A stretch of DNA of 64,000 nt from the NCBI RefSeq assembly GCF_007860175.1, contig NZ_SJPX01000005.1, forward strand, positions 558,001 to 622,000. The letters are read 5' to 3'. This document shows, in pieces, positions 37,642 to 45,490 of this stretch; the first letter of the stretch is position 1; each line of letters opens with the position of its first letter. The stretch comes from Rubripirellula reticaptiva (GTDB lineage: Bacteria; Planctomycetota; Planctomycetia; Pirellulales; Pirellulaceae). The position numbers were made by a program, and so were the translations under genes. Under the pieces are notes generated by a model, which did no database searches, was not told the DNA's origin, and worked only from the letters and a program-made list of their open reading frames with translations.

Positions 37642-38907
37642 CTATTTGCCAATGCAATACAGCGATTGATCGCTGCGGATGTACAGCTTGCCATCCGAAA
37701 CCGCTGGCGATCCGTTGAAGTCGGTTTCATCGCCGGCCAGCACGTTCTGCGCAAGCGGCTTGAACGTATCCGTCGGCTCGTAAACAAACGTGCCGCTGCG
37801 ACGTGTGACCACGTAAATGTGTTTGCCAATCAGGACCGGCGACGCATAGACCGGACGACCGTTTTGCAAGTTATCGACTCGCTCGCGATAGACGACTTCG
37901 CCATCTTTTGCCGACGTACAGTACGCGATTCCGCGATCGTCGATCCAATAGAAACGACCGTCCACAAGCAACGGCGTGGCCACGTAAGAACTGGACCGGT
38001 TCGTCCACACGACTTGCGAATCCGTGACGTCATCCTTGCCACCGGCTTTGACCGCGATGCTGCCGGATGCACGATAACCGCCGAAGCTATAAATCGTTTC
38101 GCCATCGACGATGACCGACGGCGATACGTTCCCGGTCATCGGTGACTCGGCGAACCAAAGCAGCTTTCCCGTGACGGGATTCAATGACCAAATTTCGCCA
38201 GGCACGCTGATCACAAGTTCTTCGCTGCCGTTGTCCAGTTTGACGATCCGCGGTGTGCCGTAAGTCAATTCAATCATGTCGGCTTCTTGACGCCAGATTT
38301 CTTTGCCGGTTGCTTTGTCAAGCGAAATGATCGACTTCGATTCTTCGGCCGCGTTGACAATGACGCTGTTGTTGAACAACACCAAACTTGCGGCTGAACC
38401 CCATTGCCGATTGCTGGAACCCTTGCCGACATCGACGCTCCAGTTCGTTTTCCCATCCAAGCTGATCGAATGCACGCCGCCCTTGCCAAGAAAGACATAG
38501 ACGTTTTCACCATCGGTCACCGGCGTGTTGCTGGCGTAACCGTGTTCGGTGATGTAGCCCTGATACCCGTCTTCGCGATAGTCGATCGGAAAGTCGATCG
38601 ACCATAACTGATCGCCAGTATTCTTGTCGAAGCACAGCACTTGTCGCTTGGCTGCATTGCCACCGGCGTCTTTGCCAGCGACGTAGCAGGTCACAACAAC
38701 CTTGTCACCGACGATGATAGGGCTGGACGAACCACTGCCCGGCAAATCGACTTTCCAAGCCAAGTTGTTCGTCTCATCCCAGGTCGTAGGCACCACGTCG
38801 GACGAGCGAGCGGCGCCGCCTAGCCCCAAGAATTCAGGCCAATCACTTGCGTGCGATTGACTGGCTAGCAAGACGAGACAAAGCGATGCGAGAACGTAAC
38901 GATGCAT
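37642..38907 (-). CDS. PQQ-like beta-propeller secreted protein
   Basis: A 421-residue exported protein with a signal peptide (YVLASLCLVLLASQSHA) and repeated WD/PQQ-type beta-propeller blades: WPEFLGLGG, NLAWKVDLPGSGSSSPIIVG, CFDKNTGDQLWSIDFP, LDKATGKEIWRQEAD and LNPVTGKLLWFAES. This family is common in planctomycetes and resembles BamB; it probably works in the periplasm. The family often has no bound cofactor. It lies between the YHYH and EF-hand genes on the same strand, with short gaps. Confidence 0.92.
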   Translation of the reverse strand: MHRYVLASLCLVLLASQSHASDWPEFLGLGGAARSSDVVPTTWDETNNLAWKVDLPGSGSSSPIIVGDKVVVTCYVAGKDAGGNAAKRQVLCFDKNTGDQLWSIDFPIDYREDGYQGYITEHGYASNTPVTDGENVYVFLGKGGVHSISLDGKTNWSVDVGKGSSNRQWGSAASLVLFNNSVIVNAAEESKSIISLDKATGKEIWRQEADMIELTYGTPRIVKLDNGSEELVISVPGEIWSLNPVTGKLLWFAESPMTGNVSPSVIVDGETIYSFGGYRASGSIAVKAGGKDDVTDSQVVWTNRSSSYVATPLLVDGRFYWIDDRGIAYCTSAKDGEVVYRERVDNLQNGRPVYASPVLIGKHIYVVTRRSGTFVYEPTDTFKPLAQNVLAGDETDFNGSPAVSDGKLYIRSDQSLYCIGK

Positions 38908-38994
38908 GAGCCGAACAACCTGAAACGAATTGCCGATAAACTTTGAGGAACCGCTATTATTTTAGAAGCGAGTTTGAGTCTACCAACACCCAAA

Positions 38995-39567
38995 TCATTG
39001 TGGGCGTTGCGGGCGACCATTGCCAGCAGCGGCGTCGGCGTGATCGGGACCGTGCGGCGGCTGCGCGTTTTGAAGTTGCTCTTCTTGCTCGTCCGTCAGG
39101 ATTCCGGCGAGTCGTTTGTCGACATCGGATTGCAAAGCAGCGAGCATGCGAGTTTGGCGGTCGTTCAAGTTGAGCGACTGCACGACGGGGTCCGGCAAAA
39201 CTTGACCGGGCTTTGGCGGTGGACCTTGGGGAGCTCCACCTTGCGGCGGCTGGTTTCCAACTTGCTGGTTGGCTTGCCCAAAATTGCCGCCCTGCGGCGG
39301 CGGGCCGCCGCGGCCCATTTGATTGTTGCCACTGCCCTGGCCTTGCAGGACCGCAGTCAACTCGGCCTTCGTCACGCTTCCGTCACGATTAGCGTCAGCC
39401 TGTTCAAACAACTGAATGATCATCTCCATTGGCGGACCACCTCGACCGTTCATGCCGGGAGGCCCACCGCGACCGGGAGGCTGGGCCGAAAGCACACCGG
39501 GGAACATCAAGTTGGGGATCAGAGCGATGCCAAAGGCAATGACGATGGACTGGAATGTTCGATTCAT
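38995..39567 (-). CDS. EF-hand secreted protein with Gly/Pro-rich region
   Basis: A 190-residue exported protein. After a signal peptide (SIVIAFGIALIPNLMFPGVLSA) it has a Gly/Pro-rich stretch and one EF-hand loop DANRDGSVTKAE, then another Gly/Gln/Pro-rich region and a C-terminal helix QSLNLNDRQTRMLAALQ with ILTDEQEEQLQ. ATG at 39567 (MNRTFQSIVIAFG) is preferred to a longer frame at 39705. The C-terminal helix is very like that of the YHYH protein two genes away. Calcium binding is likely. Confidence 0.82.
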   Translation of the reverse strand: MNRTFQSIVIAFGIALIPNLMFPGVLSAQPPGRGGPPGMNGRGGPPMEMIIQLFEQADANRDGSVTKAELTAVLQGQGSGNNQMGRGGPPPQGGNFGQANQQVGNQPPQGGAPQGPPPKPGQVLPDPVVQSLNLNDRQTRMLAALQSDVDKRLAGILTDEQEEQLQNAQPPHGPDHADAAAGNGRPQRPQ

Positions 39568-39838
39568 GGACCGGTATCCGTTGGAAAAGCTGGCAGAGAA
39601 GACGGCGATTGAGCGTCGATAGACGAACCACCAGAGTGTCAATGCGCCGCCGACAGACGTACCGGGCCACGCTTTACCGAAGTTTTCCACAAATAACTTA
39701 GACACCCAAAAACAACCGGATATCCACCGTTTCGGCCCGTTTTAGGTGCAAGAGTTTGGTGGCGTGTTCCCGACAAGGAATGTGCCGGTGGCCAGTGAAT
39801 GGCCATTTCAACCACCATTTTTCTGGGCACCTGTCAAA

Positions 39839-40531
39839 ATGAATATCTCCAACTCCACGGCATCCTACGCCAGCCAAGCTTCGTCAGCGAATTCGCGATC
39901 CCAAGGCGCACGGCCTCAAGGGCCACCGCCAGGCGGCAAAGAACAACTTTCGTCGGCCTTGCAGTCCATCGGCGTCGACGACTCGACCGCTGCGAGCGTG
40001 CTGGAGCAAATCGACGTTGCGATCTCGGCTCTGAACACCGAGTCATCGTCAGGACGCGCCAACCGTGACGCGGTTCGGTCCGCGATCGACGAAGTCCTCG
40101 AAACCAACGGCATCGACTCGGCAGAAGTCGGCGAAGCCATCCAAGCGGCCGGCGCATCGGGTGTGTCAGGCGCATCGGGAGTGTCAGGTGCTTCGGGCGT
40201 GTCAGGCCCATCGCGTTCCGGTGGACCATCGGGCGCCGGCCGACCAAACGGACCACCGCCACCACGCCCCGAGGATACCGACACCAGCGACGTTGAATCG
40301 GCCCTGCTTTCGGCTGGCGTCGACGAAAGCTCGGTCGACGAACTGCTAAGCAAGATCATCGAAACCGTCGGAGAACTCGCAAGCAATTCGGAAACCAACA
40401 TCACCGAAGAAGAATTGCGGTCGGCTTTGACGAGCATCCTGGAAGAAAACGACGTCGATGTCGAATCTTTCGAACAAGCCCTCAGCAGCCAATTGGGCTC
40501 GTCGGGATCGTTTCTGAACCGACTGGTCTAA
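39839..40531 (+). CDS. Duplicated helical-domain protein, EF-hand-like
   Basis: A 230-residue protein with no signal peptide seen. It contains two similar halves: SALQSIGVDDSTAASVLEQI to VGEAIQAAG (about 38-103) and SALLSAGVDESSVDELLSKI to FEQALSSQLG (about 155-220), each with a GVD(D/E)S loop and long helices. A spacer of GASGVS repeats, Pro and Gly joins them. The family is not recognised; the layout recalls EF-hand-like or calcium-binding repeats. ATG at 39839 is used; the frame extends upstream to 39746 without a ribosome binding site. It diverges from the EF-hand gene. Confidence 0.68.
   Translation: MNISNSTASYASQASSANSRSQGARPQGPPPGGKEQLSSALQSIGVDDSTAASVLEQIDVAISALNTESSSGRANRDAVRSAIDEVLETNGIDSAEVGEAIQAAGASGVSGASGVSGASGVSGPSRSGGPSGAGRPNGPPPPRPEDTDTSDVESALLSAGVDESSVDELLSKIIETVGELASNSETNITEEELRSALTSILEENDVDVESFEQALSSQLGSSGSFLNRLV
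40151..40204 (+). repeat. Three 18-base tandem repeats (GASGVS)
   Basis: Three near-identical 18-base units encoding Gly-Ala-Ser-Gly-Val-Ser lie in the spacer of the duplicated-domain protein gene. They differ at a few third positions and are a likely site of length variation. Confidence 0.85.
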
Positions 40532-40683
40532 GAACTGCACGGACATTTTTGGCCCTCCCCTCGGCTCAATGACGCATTGACGATTAGCGAACAAAAGCAG
40601 CCCCACTCGGCATTCAGAACTTTGCAAACTGAATCCCCAACGAAAGTGGGTTAGTCAACCATTGAACCGAAGTCATTGCCACG

Positions 40684-43600
40684 ATGTCTAAATCTCAGAC
40701 TCTTTTCGGCCGCACACTTTCTAAACTTGGCCGCTCACAAGAACAAAGCCGCGCTCGCCGCCGACGTCCGTCTCGGCGGCTAAGGGCCGAGGCATTGGAG
40801 GCTCGCCAGTTGCTTGCCGGTGACTTGTTCATCAACGAGATCATGGCCGACAACGATACGATCATCGAAGACCCCGATGAAGCCGGTGCGTACGAGGACT
40901 GGGTTGAAATCTACAATGCGGGAACGACAGCAATCGACCTCGGCGGCAAGTACCTGACCGACGACGTGGACGCTCCGACCCAGTGGCAATTCCCGGCGGG
41001 TTCGACCATCGCCGCGGGTGATTATCTGTTGATCTGGGCCGATGGCGAAACCGAGCAAGGTGACAACCATGCATCGTTCAAATTGTCGGCCAGCGGCGAA
41101 ACGGTTGCTCTCTATGACACCGACGGCACGACGCTACTCGACACAATCGAGTTCGGCGCGCAGTCGACGGACGTTGCGTATGGCCGTTCGCCCGATGGCA
41201 GCGAAACGCTTAGCGTGCTAACGACGCCAACACCTGGTGCGGCCAACTCCGTTGTCGCCGAAGCCAACTTCGCACCAACCGCCAACGCCGGCGGTCCGTA
41301 CTACGGCACCACCGCGGACACCATTTCGATTAGCGGATCGAAGTCGGCTGACTCGGACGGAACGATCGCAACGTACGCGTGGGACTTGGATCACGACGGC
41401 GAATATGACGACGCGACTGGCGTTGACGTTACGTTCACGTCGACCACGGCAGGAACTTTCGTCGTCGGATTGCAAGTGACCGACGATGACGGCGTGACCA
41501 GCATCGACACCGGGACGATCAAGATTTCGCAAGTTGGCGACACAGCGTCACCTTGGGATCCCGTCACGATCGATGACGAAGCGGCTGTGTTCTTTGACGA
41601 CACTTACGTGCACGAAGTCTACATCACGTTTGAAGATGACGACTGGTACGACACGCTCTTCACTTCGCACGACACCGACGCAGCCGACCCGTATTTCGAA
41701 GCCGATTTTGTCGCGGACGGGATCGCGCTCGACAACGTCGGCGTGCGATTCAAGGGCAATTCGTCGTTCGATGGCAGCGGAGTCAAAAAGTCGATCAAGA
41801 TTGACTTCAATGAATTCGTGGACTCTACGTTCTTGGGTCTGAAAAAACTGAACCTGAACAACAACTACAACGACCCGACGATGTTGCGGGAGAAATTGTT
41901 TTACGACTATGCGTCGAACTTTGTCGAAGGTGTGGGCCGCGCGGTCTTCACCAATGTCTACATCAATGGCGAACTCTATGGCGTGTACACGGCTGTCGAA
42001 CAAGTGGACTCGACGTTCACGCAAAGCCGATTTGGAGACGACGAAGATGGCAATCTATACAAGGGAACGGCATCGGACGACGCGGTGCTTAGCGATCCGC
42101 AGGCCGACTTTGGTTCTGACTTGACCTACCTGGGCACGGATCAGGCCGCTTATGAAGCCTTCTATGAACTGAAGACGAACGAAGCCGCAAACGATTACTC
42201 GCAATTGATCGAGCTTATCGATGTGCTCAACAACACTCCGTCGGGCGAATTAGCCGATGCGATCGAACCACTGCTAGACGTCCAGGACACGCTTGCTTCG
42301 CTGGCGCTGAACAATCTGTTCGTGAACCTAGATTCCTACTCGGGCGCGGCCCACAACTATTATCTCTATGATCGGGATGACACCGGACAGTTCACGCATT
42401 TGCTGTGGGACGCGAACGAATCGTTCGGCACGTTCACTCAGTTCGTCGACCGCTTCCAAAACCCGGTCGAAATCGATCCGTTCTGGTTGCCGACTGGAAC
42501 GGCAATGGGGCCACCCGGTACTCCGGTCGAAGACGAACCGCGACCGCTTGCCGAAAACTTGTGGGCCGTCGATGACTACAGCATCGACTACTTGCGTGAT
42601 CTGCAACAAATGCTGGAAGAGGGTTTCGACGTCATTTCAGCCACTGCTCGGATCAACGAACTGGCCGATCTGATTCGTGATGACGTATCGGCCGACCCGA
42701 ACAAACAATTCACGCTCGCGCAGTTCAATTCAAACTTGACGACCAACGTGTCGGCAGGAAATCGAACGATCTACGGATTGACCAGCTTCATCGGGGACCG
42801 ATCGACCTATTTGGCGTCCGCTCTCTCGCAATACGACCTGGAACCGGAATCGGTCGAGGTCTACATCAACGAAATCATGGCGGACAATGACGCCACGATC
42901 GAAGATCCTGACGAAGCCGGTGCCTTTGAAGACTGGATCGAACTGTATAACCCTGGCACCACTGTGGTTGATCTCAGCGGATTCTACCTAACCGATGACG
43001 CTGCCGACCCAACGCAGTGGCAATTCCCCAGCGGATCAACGATCGACGCGGGAGGCTACCTGATCATTTGGGCCGATGGTGATACCGATCAAGGTGACAA
43101 TCACGCTTCATTCAAGCTGTCCGCCGGCGGCGAGTCGGTGCAACTGTACAACAACGACGGAACCACGCTGGTCGACTCGATCACTTTTGGCGAGCAAACC
43201 ACGGACGTCTCCTACGGTCGTTTCCCAGACGGATCGTCGACGCTGCTGGTTTTGTCGGCTGCCACACCAGGTGCATCCAACACCAACGACGCGACACCCG
43301 ATAACATCGCCCCAACTGCCGAAGCCGGTGGCCCGTACACCGGAACCGTCGGCGGGACGATCACCCTGAGCGGTGCAACGTCGTCCGACTCGGACGGCAC
43401 GATCGCATCTTACGCGTGGGACTTGGATAACGACGGGCTGTACGACGACGCCACGACGACCACTGCGACGTTCAACGCGGCCGCAGCGGGCACGTTCACG
43501 GTTGGTTTGCAAGTTACGGACGACGACGGTGCCACCAGCACCAACACGGCGACCGTTACCGTAAACGCCGCTGTTACCCCAGGACTGGTCGTCACTCAGT

Positions 43601-44745
43601 CGGGTGGTTCAACGATCGTCAACGAAGCGAGTTTGACGGACACGATCAACGTGGCACTATCGAGTCAACCGACCGCCGATGTCACGGTCAGTGTCACTAG
43701 CGCGGACACGGACGAAGCGGCCGTGTCGCCGGACCAACTGACGTTCACGCCAGACAACTGGGACATCGCTCAGACGGTTACGATCAGCAGTTCGAGCGAC
43801 GGACTGAACGACGGCAGCCAGAGCACACAGGTTTCATTTGATGTCTCCAGCACCGATGCTGCGTACGCAGCCGTGACGAGCGTCGAAGTCAGCGTCATCA
43901 CTCATGATTCGGACATCACGACCCCAGCAACTCGAATCTATACGCCCGACTTCCTCGTTCGTTTGCACGTAATCCCTGGCGACAGCATCCCAACAGCGAT
44001 TCTGTTCCGAGCCGTTTCGAACGCGGCGATCTCAGTCGTTCCGATCGGCACCGCTAGTGTCGGACAAACGATCCGCGTGGTGGACGAGACCGTTTCGGGA
44101 ATCGACACGTTCTCGGCCGGCGTGACCACGGCAACCGTCACGGCTGGCGGACTGTACGCGATCATCTTCGAACCGCATACCGAGAACCGCACCTACACCG
44201 TGCAATCGACCGCTGGATCGGATGCGTTTACTCCGTCGGCTCCCACCAATTTTCTGCAGCCAACGGACACCAACGGTGACGCCCGCACGTCGGCGCTGGA
44301 TGCGTTGATCGTGATCAACCAAATCAGTCGAATGCAGAATGCCGAGGGCGAAGAGTTGACGGCGGCATTCATGTACGACGTCAACCACGACGGAGTCACC
44401 ACCGCTCTGGATGCGTTGATGGTGATCAATCAATTGACAAGGCAAACGGACGCGACAAGCGAAAGTGAACTCGTGCAATCTGCTGACCAGCTCGCTCCGT
44501 TGCTTTCGAATCAATTGGCAACGACGACGTCAGAAAACGACGACGAGACGGCGGAGTATCCGCTCGGCGAAACTCTGGCGGACATCGATTCGCACGCGAC
44601 TTTATTCGAGGCCGCGTTCGCATCCCAGTCGAATGCGGTTTCCGAATTCGTTTTCGAAAGCGATTCGGATCTGTCGGACGACGATTTGGATTTGCTTGCC
44701 GAGGACTTGCATCACATGCTTAGCATGCAAGAATCGAGTTCATGA
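40684..44745 (+). CDS. Giant surface protein: lamin-tail, PKD, CotH, Calx-like and dockerin domains
   Basis: A 1353-residue protein with an Arg-rich N-terminus ending RRLRAEALEARQLLAG, which matches the planctomycete LEPR-XLL sorting motif. Domain order: lamin-tail (about 48-190), PKD (about 200-285, SDGTIATYAWDLDHDG), CotH-type spore-coat kinase-like domain (about 305-600, VRFKGNSSFDG, LNLNNNYNDPTMLREKLFYD, HLLWDANESFG), second lamin-tail (about 722-870), second PKD (about 875-960), a Calx-beta-like domain (965-1075) and a dockerin-like pair (about 1192-1254, PTDTNGDARTSALDALIVIN and DVNHDGVTTALDALMVIN). It is probably cell-surface anchored. The last 100 residues are acidic. The stop overlaps the sigma factor gene by ATGA. 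Confidence 0.9.
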   Translation: MSKSQTLFGRTLSKLGRSQEQSRARRRRPSRRLRAEALEARQLLAGDLFINEIMADNDTIIEDPDEAGAYEDWVEIYNAGTTAIDLGGKYLTDDVDAPTQWQFPAGSTIAAGDYLLIWADGETEQGDNHASFKLSASGETVALYDTDGTTLLDTIEFGAQSTDVAYGRSPDGSETLSVLTTPTPGAANSVVAEANFAPTANAGGPYYGTTADTISISGSKSADSDGTIATYAWDLDHDGEYDDATGVDVTFTSTTAGTFVVGLQVTDDDGVTSIDTGTIKISQVGDTASPWDPVTIDDEAAVFFDDTYVHEVYITFEDDDWYDTLFTSHDTDAADPYFEADFVADGIALDNVGVRFKGNSSFDGSGVKKSIKIDFNEFVDSTFLGLKKLNLNNNYNDPTMLREKLFYDYASNFVEGVGRAVFTNVYINGELYGVYTAVEQVDSTFTQSRFGDDEDGNLYKGTASDDAVLSDPQADFGSDLTYLGTDQAAYEAFYELKTNEAANDYSQLIELIDVLNNTPSGELADAIEPLLDVQDTLASLALNNLFVNLDSYSGAAHNYYLYDRDDTGQFTHLLWDANESFGTFTQFVDRFQNPVEIDPFWLPTGTAMGPPGTPVEDEPRPLAENLWAVDDYSIDYLRDLQQMLEEGFDVISATARINELADLIRDDVSADPNKQFTLAQFNSNLTTNVSAGNRTIYGLTSFIGDRSTYLASALSQYDLEPESVEVYINEIMADNDATIEDPDEAGAFEDWIELYNPGTTVVDLSGFYLTDDAADPTQWQFPSGSTIDAGGYLIIWADGDTDQGDNHASFKLSAGGESVQLYNNDGTTLVDSITFGEQTTDVSYGRFPDGSSTLLVLSAATPGASNTNDATPDNIAPTAEAGGPYTGTVGGTITLSGATSSDSDGTIASYAWDLDNDGLYDDATTTTATFNAAAAGTFTVGLQVTDDDGATSTNTATVTVNAAVTPGLVVTQSGGSTIVNEASLTDTINVALSSQPTADVTVSVTSADTDEAAVSPDQLTFTPDNWDIAQTVTISSSSDGLNDGSQSTQVSFDVSSTDAAYAAVTSVEVSVITHDSDITTPATRIYTPDFLVRLHVIPGDSIPTAILFRAVSNAAISVVPIGTASVGQTIRVVDETVSGIDTFSAGVTTATVTAGGLYAIIFEPHTENRTYTVQSTAGSDAFTPSAPTNFLQPTDTNGDARTSALDALIVINQISRMQNAEGEELTAAFMYDVNHDGVTTALDALMVINQLTRQTDATSESELVQSADQLAPLLSNQLATTTSENDDETAEYPLGETLADIDSHATLFEAAFASQSNAVSEFVFESDSDLSDDDLDLLAEDLHHMLSMQESSS

Positions 44746-45302
44746 ACCGAGATATCACTCAAATCTTATCGGCGATCGAACAAGGCGACCCCAACGCGGC
44801 AAGCGACCTATTGCCGCTGGTGTATGAAGAACTAAGGCGACTGGCGGCCAGTCGAATGAACCACGAAAAGTCGGGACAAACACTTCAACCCACCGCCTTG
44901 GTTCACGAAGCTTTCCTGCGACTTGTCGGAAGCGGCGATGCGCACCAGTGGGACGGCCGAGGCCATTTCTTCGCCGCCGCAGCCGAAGCGATGCGAAGAA
45001 TCTTGATCGAAAACGCGCGTCGCAAGGGCCGCGTCAAACGGGGCGGCGAACTCAAACGCCACGACCTGGAAGACAACGCGGCTGCGATTGACCCCGACAA
45101 TTTTGACGAACTCCTTTCGCTCGACGAAGCGCTCAACAAGCTAGCCGTCGAAGACACGCAACTCGCGAAACTCGTCGAACTTCGCTACTTCACAGGCCTG
45201 ACGATCGAAGAGACCGCCAACGTCCTGGGCGTTTCTGCACGAACCACCAAACGCAATTGGGCCTACGCTCGCGCCTGGCTGCAACGCGAAATGAGCGATT
45301 AG
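44742..45302 (+). CDS. ECF-family RNA polymerase sigma factor
   Basis: A 186-residue sigma factor of the TIGR02999 (planctomycete ECF) type. Region 2 is seen at the N-terminus (LPLVYEELRRLAASRM), an insert with HEAFLRLV and the loop GRGHFFAAAAEAMRRILIEN, and region 4 at the end (VELRYFTGLTIEETANVLGV and RTTKRNWAYARAWL). Its ATG overlaps the stop of the giant surface protein by ATGA, so both are probably translated from one message. The target promoters are unknown, and an anti-sigma gene is not next to it. Confidence 0.94.
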   Translation: MNRDITQILSAIEQGDPNAASDLLPLVYEELRRLAASRMNHEKSGQTLQPTALVHEAFLRLVGSGDAHQWDGRGHFFAAAAEAMRRILIENARRKGRVKRGGELKRHDLEDNAAAIDPDNFDELLSLDEALNKLAVEDTQLAKLVELRYFTGLTIEETANVLGVSARTTKRNWAYARAWLQREMSD

Positions 45303-45314
45303 AAAGGACTCTCA

Positions 45315-45331
45315 AATTCGCTGAGCGAATT
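45315..45331. repeat. 17-base palindrome after the sigma factor gene
   Basis: A perfect 8-base inverted repeat around a single G (AATTCGCT G AGCGAATT) lies 13 bases after the sigma factor stop. It has no T-run, so it is a weak terminator at best; it could be a binding site for the promoter region of the next gene. Confidence 0.4.
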
Positions 45332-45490
45332 CAGCGGCAGGCGGTGCTCTTTCGATGCCTTTTTCGCGCAGACCGCATCAAACGACCGCGCCAACGGCCA
45401 GCCGCTGGCTTTTTGTTTGATTAGGGACATACTAAGGTTCAGCTATCCTCCCTTCGCTGCACCTGCCTTCCTACCTGCGGCCCCCGCCTG

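Noticed and set aside
40151-40204. Collagen-like repeat
   Set aside because: The GASGVS unit lacks the Gly-X-Y periodicity and is only three copies long.
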